Assembly (NCBI GenBank): GCA_937926205.1
Contig: CALEYL010000054.1
Location: 1-64,000 of the forward strand
Length of the DNA stretch: 64,000 nucleotides
Source: an uncultured Saprospiraceae bacterium
Lineage (GTDB): Bacteria; Bacteroidota; Bacteroidia; Chitinophagales; Saprospiraceae
Direction of reading: 5' to 3'
Numbering within the stretch: the first letter of the stretch is position 1; each line of letters opens with the position of its first letter. A program made the position numbers and the translations under genes. Below, in pieces: positions 16,784 through 25,400 of this stretch. The notes under the pieces are model-generated. The model saw nothing but the letters and a program-made list of their open reading frames with translations, was not told the origin of the DNA and made no database searches.

Positions 16784-17101
16784 ATGAAAAAAATGATCTT
16801 TATGGCGCTCTGCTGCTGCTGCTTTTTTGCCTGTTCGAAGGGTGGGGGAGCGGCGCCTGTTATTGATGAGAGCAAACTGCCCTCACTGCTGGCAGACATT
16901 CACATTGCGGAGGTCGCCATTCAGGATGCTTCCACGACTACTAAAGACAGCATTGCCGAACTTTGGTATGGGGTTATCTTTAAAGAACATGGTGTGGACC
17001 GAAAAGCATTTGACGAGACCATGCGTGAATTGCGCAAAGACCCCAAACGGGTGGTGAAATTGTATGAAAAGGTGCAGGAAGAGCTCGATAAACGAAAGTG
17101 A
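16784..17101 (+). CDS. DUF4296 lipoprotein
   Basis: A 105-residue exported protein with a short signal peptide and lipobox (FFACSKG), preceded by a run of four Cys in the hydrophobic core, so it is probably a lipoprotein. The mature part has the DUF4296 pattern: LPSLLADIHIAEVAIQ followed by a helical region and FKEHGVDRKAFDETM. The function is unknown in the family. It probably forms an operon with the upstream phosphatase and is convergent with the TRIC channel gene. Confidence 0.8.
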   Translation: MKKMIFMALCCCCFFACSKGGGAAPVIDESKLPSLLADIHIAEVAIQDASTTTKDSIAELWYGVIFKEHGVDRKAFDETMRELRKDPKRVVKLYEKVQEELDKRK

Positions 17102-17114
17102 TTGCAGGAAAACA

Positions 17115-17714
17115 TCATCTAAACTGCAGGCGCCACCGAAGTTTTACCGCCATAATCCGGATAATGGTAATAAAAAGAACGGTAGCGATCATGTTGAAGG
17201 TTCGTTGCTCAAAGCAGGATTCAAGCCCCAGATACAGAACACCCCCGGCAATACAAGCCGTTGCATAAATTTCCTTGCGGAAAATAATGGGGATTTCGTT
17301 ACATAAGATGTCGCGTAAAACACCGCCAAAAACAGCAGAAACAGCGCCCATTAATACAGCGGCCAGCGGACTCAGTCCTGCATTCAAGGTTTTTTCCAGG
17401 CCCAGGATGGTGAACAAGCCTATGCCCATAGAATCAAACAGAAACATGGACTTCCGAAGCTTTTGAAAACCGCCTTTGAAAATATGACTTATCGGAACTG
17501 CTGCCGCAATCAGGACGATGTACCAGGTATTGGTGAGCCATACGACCGGTTGTTTTCCAATCAGCAAATCGCGTAAAGTGCCACCGCCAACGGCTGTGGC
17601 CAGTGCAATGACAAAAGCGCCGAATACATCCAGCCTTTTTTCAGCTGCGGCAAGAGCGCCACTCACTGCAAACAAGAAGGTTCCGGCTAAACTGAAGAAG
17701 TCAATCAGGTTCAT
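17115..17714 (-). CDS. TRIC-type (YadS/UPF0126) cation channel family protein
   Basis: A 199-residue inner-membrane protein with about seven hydrophobic segments. Two internal repeats carry the family's glycine-rich helix breaks, VGGGTLRDLL (first half) and FGGVLRDIL (second half), matching the prokaryotic trimeric intracellular cation channel family (formerly UPF0126). The ion specificity is presumably monovalent cations by family knowledge. The start is the ATG at 17714. It is a single gene, divergent from the nuclease gene with 75 bp between. Confidence 0.9.
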   Translation of the reverse strand: MNLIDFFSLAGTFLFAVSGALAAAEKRLDVFGAFVIALATAVGGGTLRDLLIGKQPVVWLTNTWYIVLIAAAVPISHIFKGGFQKLRKSMFLFDSMGIGLFTILGLEKTLNAGLSPLAAVLMGAVSAVFGGVLRDILCNEIPIIFRKEIYATACIAGGVLYLGLESCFEQRTFNMIATVLFITIIRIMAVKLRWRLQFR

Positions 17715-17789
17715 TCAAATTAAAATTGAGGCGGAAAAATACCCATCGTTTGCTGGTTTTGCGCTATTTTGGAATGGAATAAAAATAAT

Positions 17790-20492
17790 ATGATCATCCA
17801 CTTCAGTTTACAATGGGACGATGTTGTTTGTCCGCTTCCCGAGCGGGCTTGTGGCGATGAGCTCTGGCAGGGTCCCGGTGGTTTGTTGCTGTTGCTGGAA
17901 GCCGCCTTTGGAATGGGCGGCCATTCCCCGGATAACGAATATTTGCGTATCGGGCAATACCGCCAGGTGCTCGATAATTATCTGGAACAGCATCCCGATG
18001 TGTTTTTTCGGGCTTCTTTCGAGGCCGACCGTTTTGCCACCACAATAGAGCTTCTACAAAGACGCGATGAGTTGCTGATGTCGGGCTGGGATTTTACTTT
18101 TCAGGCTGAGATGCCGGAGCGTTTGAAATGTCTCGCAGCCATTGAGCAAAGTATCCGGCAGGAAGTCCCTGATTTTCTTCCCGGGATGGCCGACCGGATT
18201 CACGCAGTTTTGGAAACCATCGGTAAACGCAGACACCCGCTTTCTAAAATCATTGTAAATGAGCCGCTTGATTACCTGCCACTTGCATATAGGAGGCTTT
18301 TGAACAGACTCAGGGAAGACGGTGTTGTCCTCGAATCAATTTCACCCATTGAGCTATCCGCTGAAGATACGGATCTGGCTTTTCTGCAACGCAAACTTTC
18401 CGGCGAAACAATTGAAAACCGAGTGCCTAAGGGCGACGGGAGCCTGATCCTGCTGCGCAGCAAACGCGACAGCGATCTCGCTGCTTTCACGGCAAAAGTG
18501 ATCAGTGAAAACGCAACATTCAGGCCTGCCTGCCTGATACCTGACAAAAGCCGCCTGTTGGAAGATTCGCTGATGCGCGAAGGGCTTCCGGCGATGGGAA
18601 TTGTGTCGGCTTCGGCGGCACGTCCAACCTTACAGGTTCTGAAACTGGTTACGGTTTTTCTGTGGAATCCCATTGATCCGTTCAAGATTATGGAGTTTGT
18701 TTCCCTTGCTGTAAAACCACTGGAAGAAGAACTGGCCAACACCATAGCAGCTTTAATGGCAGAAATGCCCGGCATGCAAAGCGATGCCTGGAATTATACC
18801 GTCGGGCATTATTTTGAAGAACTGGAAACCCGTGCCGAAACCGATAGCTCCATCCGGACAGGCGAAATCAGAAGACAGTACCGCTTCTGGTTTGAACGCC
18901 GTCGTTACGACATTCACCAGAATGTGCCCGTAGAGGAAGTCATCGAAATATTTGATTACCTGTATCTCTGGGCGCACCAGAGTTTTGAATCCGGCGGCAG
19001 CCGAAATACCTCTTTTATTGTGTTGGGCGAACAAGCCAAACGCATCCGCGACCTGCTTCTCGCACTCCCTGAAAAACAACTTTCGCACCTCGAATTGGAG
19101 CGGGTCGTCCGGACGGTTTACGAACCGGCGCCGGCACGACTGGTCGAACAGGAACGCGACGCTTTGATGTATTGCCATCAACCTGCAGCGCTGGCAGCTT
19201 CGGTTGATTGCCTCTTGTGGTGGAATTTTGCCCAGCGTGAAGCCGTACATTTTTTCTCCCGGTGGTACCCTGCTGAACGCAATTATCTGGAAAAGCAGGG
19301 CATTCGTCTGGATACGCCGCAGGATGAAAACCGACTAACGGTTTGGCAACGACAACGGCCTTTTTTGCTTGCCCGGCGCCAGTTGGTTCTGGCAATACCC
19401 GAAACGAGCGAAGGACAAGCGCTGATGGCCCATCCGCTTCTGGGCGACATAGAAGCCGCTTTTGGCAACCTGGATGCCTTGACCTACGATGCAGATAACT
19501 TCCATGGAGCTCAATTGGCTGCCCATTTTGTCTTACCGGAGAAACAGACGGCCCGCTCAAGGCGGTTGGGTAAGCCGAAGCCTTTCCTCGAAATTGCTTC
19601 TGCCCACCGCTTGCAAAAACGCGATGAAGAGAATTTTTCCAGCCTGGAAACCTTGCTCTATTACCCTTATCAGTGGGTATTCCGCCACAAAATCAAGCTC
19701 CGGAAATCGTCTATTCTCAGCATCGTCAAGCCAAATACCCTTATGGGGAACCTGTCGCACCGGCTATTTGAGCGCTTGCTGAAACTTGACCTGGAAACCT
19801 TTGGCAAAAACGAACTGGAGCGTTGGGTAGAAAAGGAAACGGCAGCATTATTGGCCAAAGAAGGCGCGGTACTCCTCCTCTATGGAATGGAACCGGAACG
19901 GGCCGGGTTTGTCCGCAAACTGAAATACGCCGCCTGGAGCCTCGTGTCACTGATCCGTGAAAATGGCTGGAAGGTATTGCACACCGAAAAGCCCATGGAA
20001 GCCGGGTTTATGGACATCAAACTGAATGGTCGTGCAGATGTGGTACTGGAAAAAGATGGGCAACTCGCCGTATTAGATTTGAAATGGCGCGGCGCCCACT
20101 ACAGGGAGTTGTCCATCCGAAATGAAGAAGACCTGCAACTTGCGCTCTATGCCCATCTGATTACGGATGACGACAACCTTGCGCATACGGCATATTTCAT
20201 TATTGAAAACGGGCGCATGATTGCCCGCAACAACGAAGCTTTTCAAAATGTACCCGCCGTTGTGCCGGGCAGCGATCATGTAGAAGTCCACAACCGCATG
20301 ATGAAGCTTATGAAAGCTACTTACGAATGGCGTATGGCGCAGATTGCTCAAGGCCGGATTGAAATTCGCTGCGCCCAAACGCGTCTTGATCTGGAAGATG
20401 CTTACGGAGATACCCTGATGGATCTGTTGGAAATGAGGCAGGGCGATGCTGTGTTTGATGATTATCGGGTGTTGGTGAATCTGGTAGAGTAG
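17790..20492 (+). CDS. PD-(D/E)XK nuclease family protein (AddB-like)
   Basis: A roughly 900-residue cytoplasmic protein. The C-terminal quarter carries a RecB-type nuclease domain: a helix with GNLSHRLFERLL, then DIKLNGRADVVLEKDG and the catalytic LDLKW (Asp...Asp-x-Lys), as in the AddB/RecB C-terminus. The middle (LETLLYYPYQWVFRHK) aligns in style with the AddB SxxxLExYxxCPF region, but the iron-sulphur cysteines are replaced. I see no Walker A at the N-terminus, so it is probably not an active helicase. It may work in double-strand break processing, but no AddA gene is adjacent. The first ATG (17769) is also possible; 17790 begins the folded sequence. It is convergent with the nucleoside hydrolase. 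Confidence 0.75.
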   Translation: MIIHFSLQWDDVVCPLPERACGDELWQGPGGLLLLLEAAFGMGGHSPDNEYLRIGQYRQVLDNYLEQHPDVFFRASFEADRFATTIELLQRRDELLMSGWDFTFQAEMPERLKCLAAIEQSIRQEVPDFLPGMADRIHAVLETIGKRRHPLSKIIVNEPLDYLPLAYRRLLNRLREDGVVLESISPIELSAEDTDLAFLQRKLSGETIENRVPKGDGSLILLRSKRDSDLAAFTAKVISENATFRPACLIPDKSRLLEDSLMREGLPAMGIVSASAARPTLQVLKLVTVFLWNPIDPFKIMEFVSLAVKPLEEELANTIAALMAEMPGMQSDAWNYTVGHYFEELETRAETDSSIRTGEIRRQYRFWFERRRYDIHQNVPVEEVIEIFDYLYLWAHQSFESGGSRNTSFIVLGEQAKRIRDLLLALPEKQLSHLELERVVRTVYEPAPARLVEQERDALMYCHQPAALAASVDCLLWWNFAQREAVHFFSRWYPAERNYLEKQGIRLDTPQDENRLTVWQRQRPFLLARRQLVLAIPETSEGQALMAHPLLGDIEAAFGNLDALTYDADNFHGAQLAAHFVLPEKQTARSRRLGKPKPFLEIASAHRLQKRDEENFSSLETLLYYPYQWVFRHKIKLRKSSILSIVKPNTLMGNLSHRLFERLLKLDLETFGKNELERWVEKETAALLAKEGAVLLLYGMEPERAGFVRKLKYAAWSLVSLIRENGWKVLHTEKPMEAGFMDIKLNGRADVVLEKDGQLAVLDLKWRGAHYRELSIRNEEDLQLALYAHLITDDDNLAHTAYFIIENGRMIARNNEAFQNVPAVVPGSDHVEVHNRMMKLMKATYEWRMAQIAQGRIEIRCAQTRLDLEDAYGDTLMDLLEMRQGDAVFDDYRVLVNLVE

Positions 20493-20498
20493 GGGGCT

Positions 20499-21437
20499 TT
20501 ATATGCTTATTTTAAATTTATTTAATATATATTCATAAAAAACCTCTTTATTCACCTCTGTAGCTATCTTTAATTGGTTACCTTCCTTGTCAAGATATGT
20601 TTGTCCTGCATTTGGTGGTCGAACGCTCACTTTTGCCCGCACTTCGCTGACCGTAAATTCTTCCGGTATGTCCAGGTAACTGGTCGCCAGGACATCCCAC
20701 ATAAAATAGACATAGTGATAACTCGGAATGGTATCTATGGTCATGGCCCAGAATTGCCCGGCCAGGTTGGAAATTTCGTAATTGGACTGCATAGCAAGCC
20801 TCGACAAAAAAGCCTTGTTTACCGGAACATGATTGGTCACATCCAGCGGAATACAAACCAGCGGCAATTCCATTTCAAAAAGCTGTCTGGCGCTCTCGGG
20901 GTCCCAAAACACATTCCATTCGGCGCTTCCATTGTGTTGGTAAGTCTGGACATTGCCTGGTGTCCGGAATGCGCCGCCCATCCAGACAATTTTTTGGATG
21001 TTGTCCCTGATGGAAGGCGCTTTGTTGAGTGCGCGAACGACATTTGAACAAGGTCCCGTAATGATGATGCTAACAGGATCTGGTGATTCCGAAATTTTTG
21101 CGATCAATAAGTCCGTTGCATCCGGATGGCTGTAAGGATCTGGCGGATCGGGGAGATTAATGAGCATGGGCAGGGCGTTGACTACTTCGGGCCTTGCCCG
21201 CCATTCGCTCGGAAAAGCATTGACGCCATTAAAATCGCAACGACCAATGGGGATGTCTTCCCGTCTGAAAAGTTGCAGGATCTTATAAGTGCTTTCGAGG
21301 GCTGGTTCGATAAAACAATCAGCTGGTGTGACGTTTACCCCGATGAGCGATTTGTTGTCCATGGTGAGGATCAACAGCAAAGACAGCAAATCGTCGATGC
21401 CGCCATCGTGTTCCAGAAAAACCGGCTCTGTTTTCAT
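20499..21437 (-). CDS. Inosine/uridine-preferring nucleoside hydrolase family protein
   Basis: A 312-residue IUNH-family enzyme that hydrolyses N-ribosidic bonds of nucleosides. The calcium-binding N-terminal cluster reads HDGGIDDLL (Asp11, Asp15, Asp16), a variant of the usual DxDxGxDD; later NGSAEWNVFWDPESA and LDVTNHVPV supply other metal and substrate residues. There is no signal peptide, so it is cytoplasmic. It lies 6 nt after the zinc-ribbon membrane protein gene and is probably co-transcribed with it. The exact nucleoside is not predictable. Confidence 0.85.
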   Translation of the reverse strand: MKTEPVFLEHDGGIDDLLSLLLILTMDNKSLIGVNVTPADCFIEPALESTYKILQLFRREDIPIGRCDFNGVNAFPSEWRARPEVVNALPMLINLPDPPDPYSHPDATDLLIAKISESPDPVSIIITGPCSNVVRALNKAPSIRDNIQKIVWMGGAFRTPGNVQTYQHNGSAEWNVFWDPESARQLFEMELPLVCIPLDVTNHVPVNKAFLSRLAMQSNYEISNLAGQFWAMTIDTIPSYHYVYFMWDVLATSYLDIPEEFTVSEVRAKVSVRPPNAGQTYLDKEGNQLKIATEVNKEVFYEYILNKFKISI

Positions 21438-21443
21438 AGGCTT

Positions 21444-22133
21444 TTACCGCTTTGCCTCAGCCAATTTGTAATTCAGATACTTGACCACCCATGCTTTTTC
21501 TGCGTCATTGGCCGATTCAAAAAATGTTTTGGTACCGGAGCCGGAAATCAATGAGGGCAACTCTGGCGGTGGGCCATAGCGATTTTGAAGCCGAAAGGAC
21601 TGGGTCGAGAATGTCGCCATGCCCTGATTTGACTTCAAGGCTATTTCTTCTATTTCGGAAAAGTTATACTCCAGCTTTTTTGGAAAAAAAGGCCTGGATT
21701 TTGTGATCGCAATTTTTCCGCGCCCAACCTTGATGGTTTGCTTTTCTGCAACGCCAATGATGATTGCACCGAGCATAAAGAACCCTGCAATCCAGAAAGG
21801 AATGGAAAAAAGCGCAAAAAATCCCGCCTGTGATGCCAACGTGGTCCAAAAAGTAATAAAACCCAGCCAAAATACAGTAAACAAGAGTTGCGGAATCATG
21901 GAAGGCTTGAAACCTTTCGCCGGCATATGAATATTGACCATGTCACCGGATTCCCGCGAGAGTTTGATCATTGACCCTTTTGGCGGATGTTCGGATGTTT
22001 TTTCAACGCCGTAAGCCACTAATGCACTCGCTTTGTGCAGGGTGTTACAACGCACACACTTAGCCAAATCGGTCATGACATTGATGTTATCAGCATCAAT
22101 GATGGCACTGCAATTGGGACAGATTAACTCCAT
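21444..22133 (-). CDS. Zinc-ribbon membrane protein of unknown function
   Basis: A 229-residue protein. The N-terminus is a zinc ribbon with CPNC (Cys5, Cys8) and CVRC (Cys26, Cys29). A hydrophobic region at about residues 78-130 probably makes two transmembrane helices. The C-terminal half is a soluble beta-rich domain of PH-like character (GRGKIAITKSRPFFPKKLEYNFSEIEEIAL, truncated here to its sense: repeated basic/hydrophobic strands). I do not recognise a family name. The start is the ATG at 22133, with a TATATTTG box 29 nt upstream. It is followed directly by the nucleoside hydrolase; no functional link is evident. Confidence 0.7.
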   Translation of the reverse strand: MELICPNCSAIIDADNINVMTDLAKCVRCNTLHKASALVAYGVEKTSEHPPKGSMIKLSRESGDMVNIHMPAKGFKPSMIPQLLFTVFWLGFITFWTTLASQAGFFALFSIPFWIAGFFMLGAIIIGVAEKQTIKVGRGKIAITKSRPFFPKKLEYNFSEIEEIALKSNQGMATFSTQSFRLQNRYGPPPELPSLISGSGTKTFFESANDAEKAWVVKYLNYKLAEAKR

Positions 22134-22161
22134 TATGAGGTTTGTTTCTTTGTCAACAGCC

Positions 22162-22169
22162 CAAATATA
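22162..22169 (-). promoter_or_regulatory. Candidate -7 box (TATATTTG)
   Basis: Minus-strand TATATTTG lies 29 nt upstream of the zinc-ribbon protein ATG (22133) and fits TAnnTTTG. The -33 element is imperfect (ATTG, 17 nt away). Confidence 0.4.
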
Positions 22170-22345
22170 CCGGTTTATTTTGTTTTCAATGATAGCGAAC
22201 TGAGCCCAGTGCGCTCACAACTTTTTTATACCTCAATCAAAGCTAATTAAGGGGGGCTTTCATCTGTTTTTTACAAAAATACATCAATGAGGGCATTTTT
22301 ACAGCATGAGATGGACCAATAGAGACGGATTGAAACCAACAAGAT

Positions 22346-22360
22346 CCTAAGCGCGAGCGG
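22346..22360 (+). repeat. 15-bp direct repeat, copy A
   Basis: CCTAAGCGCGAGCGG, on the left flank of the AT-rich islet. Related copies are at 23816-23830 (three differences) and 23993-24007 (two differences), all in the same orientation. Confidence 0.45.
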
Positions 22361-22393
22361 CAGCAATCAATGGTTTTATATCTTGGAAGTAGC

Positions 22394-23593
22394 TTATGAA
22401 TTGGGTTTAGAATAGCCGTATGCCTTAGAAAATTTTTCCTTTTCACTAATGTAATCATGAGGTAATTCTTCAAGAAAAACTTCTTTTTGGTTTCCTATTG
22501 GTTCATAATTTGAGATAGGAGTCAAAAATGTATATTTCATGCCGATTGAATAAAAAGGATCCATAATTCTTCTCTTTAAATTCACTGAGTGATCTTTTAA
22601 AGGAGACAAAGATTCGTCTCTTCGAAACGACGTAAATAAATATATTTTATCTTTTTTTTGCGGAAAATTAATTGGCTTGTAATCTTCCTCGCCTTCTGTT
22701 ATAGCATTTAAATCAGATGTTTTACCAAGTTTTAATATTTTTCCCAATGGGGTAATCACTATGACGTAATCACTTAACTCTATTAGAGCTTTCTTGAATT
22801 CGTGGTGCCCTCTTCCTTTTGCGCAAAGAGTTAATTCTTGTAAATTATCGCCGCCTAATACCCAATTAGATGTAACTATGCTAATATTGACAACGTTTTC
22901 ACTTAACAATAGCCTTTCTAAATTACGTTTTGTAGATTCATAATCTGGAATAGTGGTGGCTAAGTATTTCTGAAGGGGGTTTCCTCCGATTAAATAAAAA
23001 TCGATTTCCTCGAAACTTGATTCATCTAGTTTAGATCTATGTAATTCTTCAATGCCAGCAATATTGTTTGTAAATATTTTTAATTTTTCTTTTAATTTTT
23101 TATTAATTTTAAAATTTGATAGATATTTAAATAAAGGAGCTAGTGTTGAGCCGGAATCTATAATTAAATTAATTTTAACAATTTCATTTTTTTTATCATC
23201 CGATGCCTCTTGAGTGAATTCTTTGAAAAACTTTTCAATCAAAAATGGAAGATGTTTTTGCATAAATTCTTTTGCTATTTTATGCTTTTCTTCTGAATAA
23301 TGATTTTTTCTTTGATAATATTGCGAATTGCGCCAAGTGCTACCATGTATTTCTTTTAATAAATCATCTGTTTTTAGTCGTTTATTAAAGAAAGTAAATA
23401 AGAAAGGTAATAGAATAGCTAATAACAAGAAGATAGTGAAAAGTAAAATAAGAACAGCTTTTTCGAAATTTGTACCGGGCAAAAAACTGCTCCCGAGATA
23501 CCATATTGCCAAAGCAACTAGCAGGTTGCCAATAACACCCAATGACAAATCTTTAATATTTACTTTTATCCATTCTATCAATCTTTGTACCAT
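22394..23593 (-). CDS. Membrane-anchored DeoR-sensor-like protein
   Basis: From the ATG at 23593 this is a 399-residue protein. Residues about 17-37 and 45-69 are two transmembrane helices. Residues about 138-295 resemble the C-terminal sugar-phosphate-binding domain of DeoR regulators (Rossmann-like, ribose-5-phosphate isomerase fold): LIIDSGST (143-150), FTNN (174-177), LIGGN (201-205), AKGRGHHEFKKALIELSDYVIV (258-279; shown only as its conserved spacing of A, H, K and D). No DNA-binding HTH is present; the HTH seems replaced by the membrane anchor. Residues 300-399 are unassigned. The gene is markedly AT-rich compared with its neighbours, which suggests transfer. The frame is open to 23662, but that extension is less likely. 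The function is unknown; a membrane-linked ligand sensor is inferred. Confidence 0.6.
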   Translation of the reverse strand: MVQRLIEWIKVNIKDLSLGVIGNLLVALAIWYLGSSFLPGTNFEKAVLILLFTIFLLLAILLPFLFTFFNKRLKTDDLLKEIHGSTWRNSQYYQRKNHYSEEKHKIAKEFMQKHLPFLIEKFFKEFTQEASDDKKNEIVKINLIIDSGSTLAPLFKYLSNFKINKKLKEKLKIFTNNIAGIEELHRSKLDESSFEEIDFYLIGGNPLQKYLATTIPDYESTKRNLERLLLSENVVNISIVTSNWVLGGDNLQELTLCAKGRGHHEFKKALIELSDYVIVITPLGKILKLGKTSDLNAITEGEEDYKPINFPQKKDKIYLFTSFRRDESLSPLKDHSVNLKRRIMDPFYSIGMKYTFLTPISNYEPIGNQKEVFLEELPHDYISEKEKFSKAYGYSKPNS

Positions 23594-23815
23594 TTTGTTA
23601 AAGTTTTTAAACAATGTTAAAAAAACGCTGGAGATCAACCTTCCACACCGCCAAAAAAACACGCTCGTTACGGCTTTTGTCCTGAAAGATAGACAGAAAG
23701 TAGGTTTTTGAAAATAAAAAGGAATGGATTATTGACAGTTAATTAGTCCGCAGCAACCTTGGGGTGTATGCGATCATAGATTTTAGCGAGCAGCATCGTA
23801 CACTTGTGACTAGAG

Positions 23816-23830
23816 TCTCAGCACGAGCGG
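23816..23830 (+). repeat. 15-bp direct repeat, copy B
   Basis: TCTCAGCACGAGCGG on the right flank of the AT-rich islet; see copies at 22346 and 23993. Confidence 0.4.
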
Positions 23831-23840
23831 ATCAGCGCCG

Positions 23841-23939
23841 GAATCAGAATTCACAAAATTTGAGGATTTCCAGAATCGCGCCATCCTGGAAATCCTCAAA
23901 TACCTGCCTTGCCGGCAGGCAGGCAGAAAATTCTGATTC
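23841..23939. repeat. Nested inverted repeats (cruciform-forming element)
   Basis: Outer arms GAATCAGAATT (23841-23851) and AATTCTGATTC (23929-23939) enclose perfect 16-bp inner arms (23858-23873 and 23886-23901) with a 12-nt loop, plus a third GC-rich palindromic tract CTGCC...GGCAGGCAG (23904-23926). There is no ORF. The stretch 23594-24016 otherwise contains only this, a small ACGGGT/ACCCGT hairpin (23954-23968), and a GAGGC/GCCTC hairpin (23984-23996). It resembles a small non-autonomous repeat element (REP/MITE-like). Confidence 0.65.
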
Positions 23940-23992
23940 GGACCGATAAACATACGGGTAGAACCCGTTAGAATAATACACGCGAGGCGGAG

Positions 23993-24007
23993 CCTCAGCG
24001 CGAGCGC
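23993..24007 (+). repeat. 15-bp direct repeat, copy C
   Basis: CCTCAGCGCGAGCGC, 10 nt from the xylA stop codon, two differences from copy A at 22346. Confidence 0.45.
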
Positions 24008-24016
24008 TCCAATTAC

Positions 24017-25369
24017 TCAAATATACCGGTTTATAATATTCTCAAACAACTCCTGTTTTCCACTTCGCTGTGCCGGTTCCCCCTGTTCCATTGCAATTTT
24101 TGCCAAATCAGCTAATCCTAGTTTTCCGGATTCAAACGCTTTGCCATTGCCTTCGTCAAAAGAAGCATAGCGCTCCGTTCTGAGTTTCCGATAGTCGGAT
24201 TTACTCATAATGGCATCAGCTGCCAACAGAGCACGGGCAAAAGCGTCCATCCCTCCAATGTGGGCATAAAAAATATCTTCCAGATCGGTAGAATTGCGGC
24301 GGGTTTTTGCATCAAAATTAATGCCGCCGCCCTGTAAACCGCCTACTTCCAGAAAAACAAGCATGGCTTCCGTCAATTCATAAACATCAATCGGAAACTG
24401 ATCGGTATCCCAGCCGTTTTGGTTGTCGCCCCGGTTGGCATCCAGGCTGCCAAGCATGCCTGCATTAGCCGCTACCTGCATTTCGTGTTGCATGGTGTGT
24501 TGTGCTAAAGTGGCGTGGTTGAACTCCAGGTTCAGTTTAAAATCATCCATTAATCCATATTCCCGAAGGAAGCCGATGCAGGTTGCAGCGTCGAAATCGT
24601 ATTGGTGTTTGCTGGGTTCCATCGGTTTTGGCTCGATGAAAAAGTAACCTTTGAAGCCCTGAGACCGTGCATAATCCTTTGCAGCGTGCAGAAAAGCAGC
24701 CATATGGTCCAGTTCCCGCTTCAGGTTGGTGTTGAGCAGCGACATGTAACCTTCCCGGCCACCCCAGAACACATAATTTTCACCCCCAAGCTTAATGGTG
24801 GCGTCCAGTGCATTTTTCACCTGCGCTCCGGCAAAGGCAAGCACGGCGAAATCAGGATTGGTTGCAGCGCCATTCATATATCGCGGATTGGAAAACAGGT
24901 TTGCTGTCCCCCAAAGCAGTTGAACGCCACTGGCTTTTTGCTTTTCAAGAGCGTAATCGGTAATGTATTCCAGGCGCTTTTGACTTTCGGAGAGCGTTGA
25001 ACCTTCAGCAATGAGGTCAAAATCGTGGAAACAATAGTATGGAACCCCCAGCTTGGTGATGAATTCAAAACCCGCATCCATTTTATCTTTTGCCTGTTCC
25101 AGCGGATCGGTTTTTGCCAGCCAGGGAAAGTTTTTGGTAGCTACGCCAAATGGATCGCCTCCGGTACCACAGAAAGTGTGCCACCAGGCAACTGCAAATT
25201 TAAAGTGCTCTTTCATGGTTTTATTTCCAACCATGCGGTCTTCATCGTACCACCGGAAAGCAAGTGGATTGTCGGATTCAGCCCCTTCAAATCGGATGCG
25301 GCCAATACCTTTGAAAAATTCTTTTTCTCCCAGGGTAAGGGTGATTTTCGATGAATTAAAAGGATTCAT
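24017..25369 (-). CDS. xylA: Xylose isomerase
   Basis: A 450-residue cytoplasmic, metal-dependent isomerase converting D-xylose to D-xylulose. Seen: the catalytic His region YYCFHDFDL, the Trp/Lys regions FWGGREGY and FIEPKPMEPSKHQYDFD, the metal ligand block NLEFNHATLAQHTMQHE, and ANRGDNQNGWDTDQFP. The length and the N-terminal insert match the class II (longer) enzymes usual in Bacteroidota. It starts 31 nt after the xylB stop and is the last gene of the xylose locus. Downstream lie repeats and palindromes rather than a clear U-tract terminator. Firm. Confidence 0.97.
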   Translation of the reverse strand: MNPFNSSKITLTLGEKEFFKGIGRIRFEGAESDNPLAFRWYDEDRMVGNKTMKEHFKFAVAWWHTFCGTGGDPFGVATKNFPWLAKTDPLEQAKDKMDAGFEFITKLGVPYYCFHDFDLIAEGSTLSESQKRLEYITDYALEKQKASGVQLLWGTANLFSNPRYMNGAATNPDFAVLAFAGAQVKNALDATIKLGGENYVFWGGREGYMSLLNTNLKRELDHMAAFLHAAKDYARSQGFKGYFFIEPKPMEPSKHQYDFDAATCIGFLREYGLMDDFKLNLEFNHATLAQHTMQHEMQVAANAGMLGSLDANRGDNQNGWDTDQFPIDVYELTEAMLVFLEVGGLQGGGINFDAKTRRNSTDLEDIFYAHIGGMDAFARALLAADAIMSKSDYRKLRTERYASFDEGNGKAFESGKLGLADLAKIAMEQGEPAQRSGKQELFENIINRYI

Positions 25370-25400
25370 AGTTATTTGTAAGTGATTGGTTTGTAAATTA

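Noticed and set aside
22394..23662. AT-rich gene as a known defence effector
   Set aside because: Two membrane helices plus a sensor are suggestive, but no nucleotidyltransferase, TIR, reverse transcriptase or restriction gene is adjacent, so no defence system is claimed.
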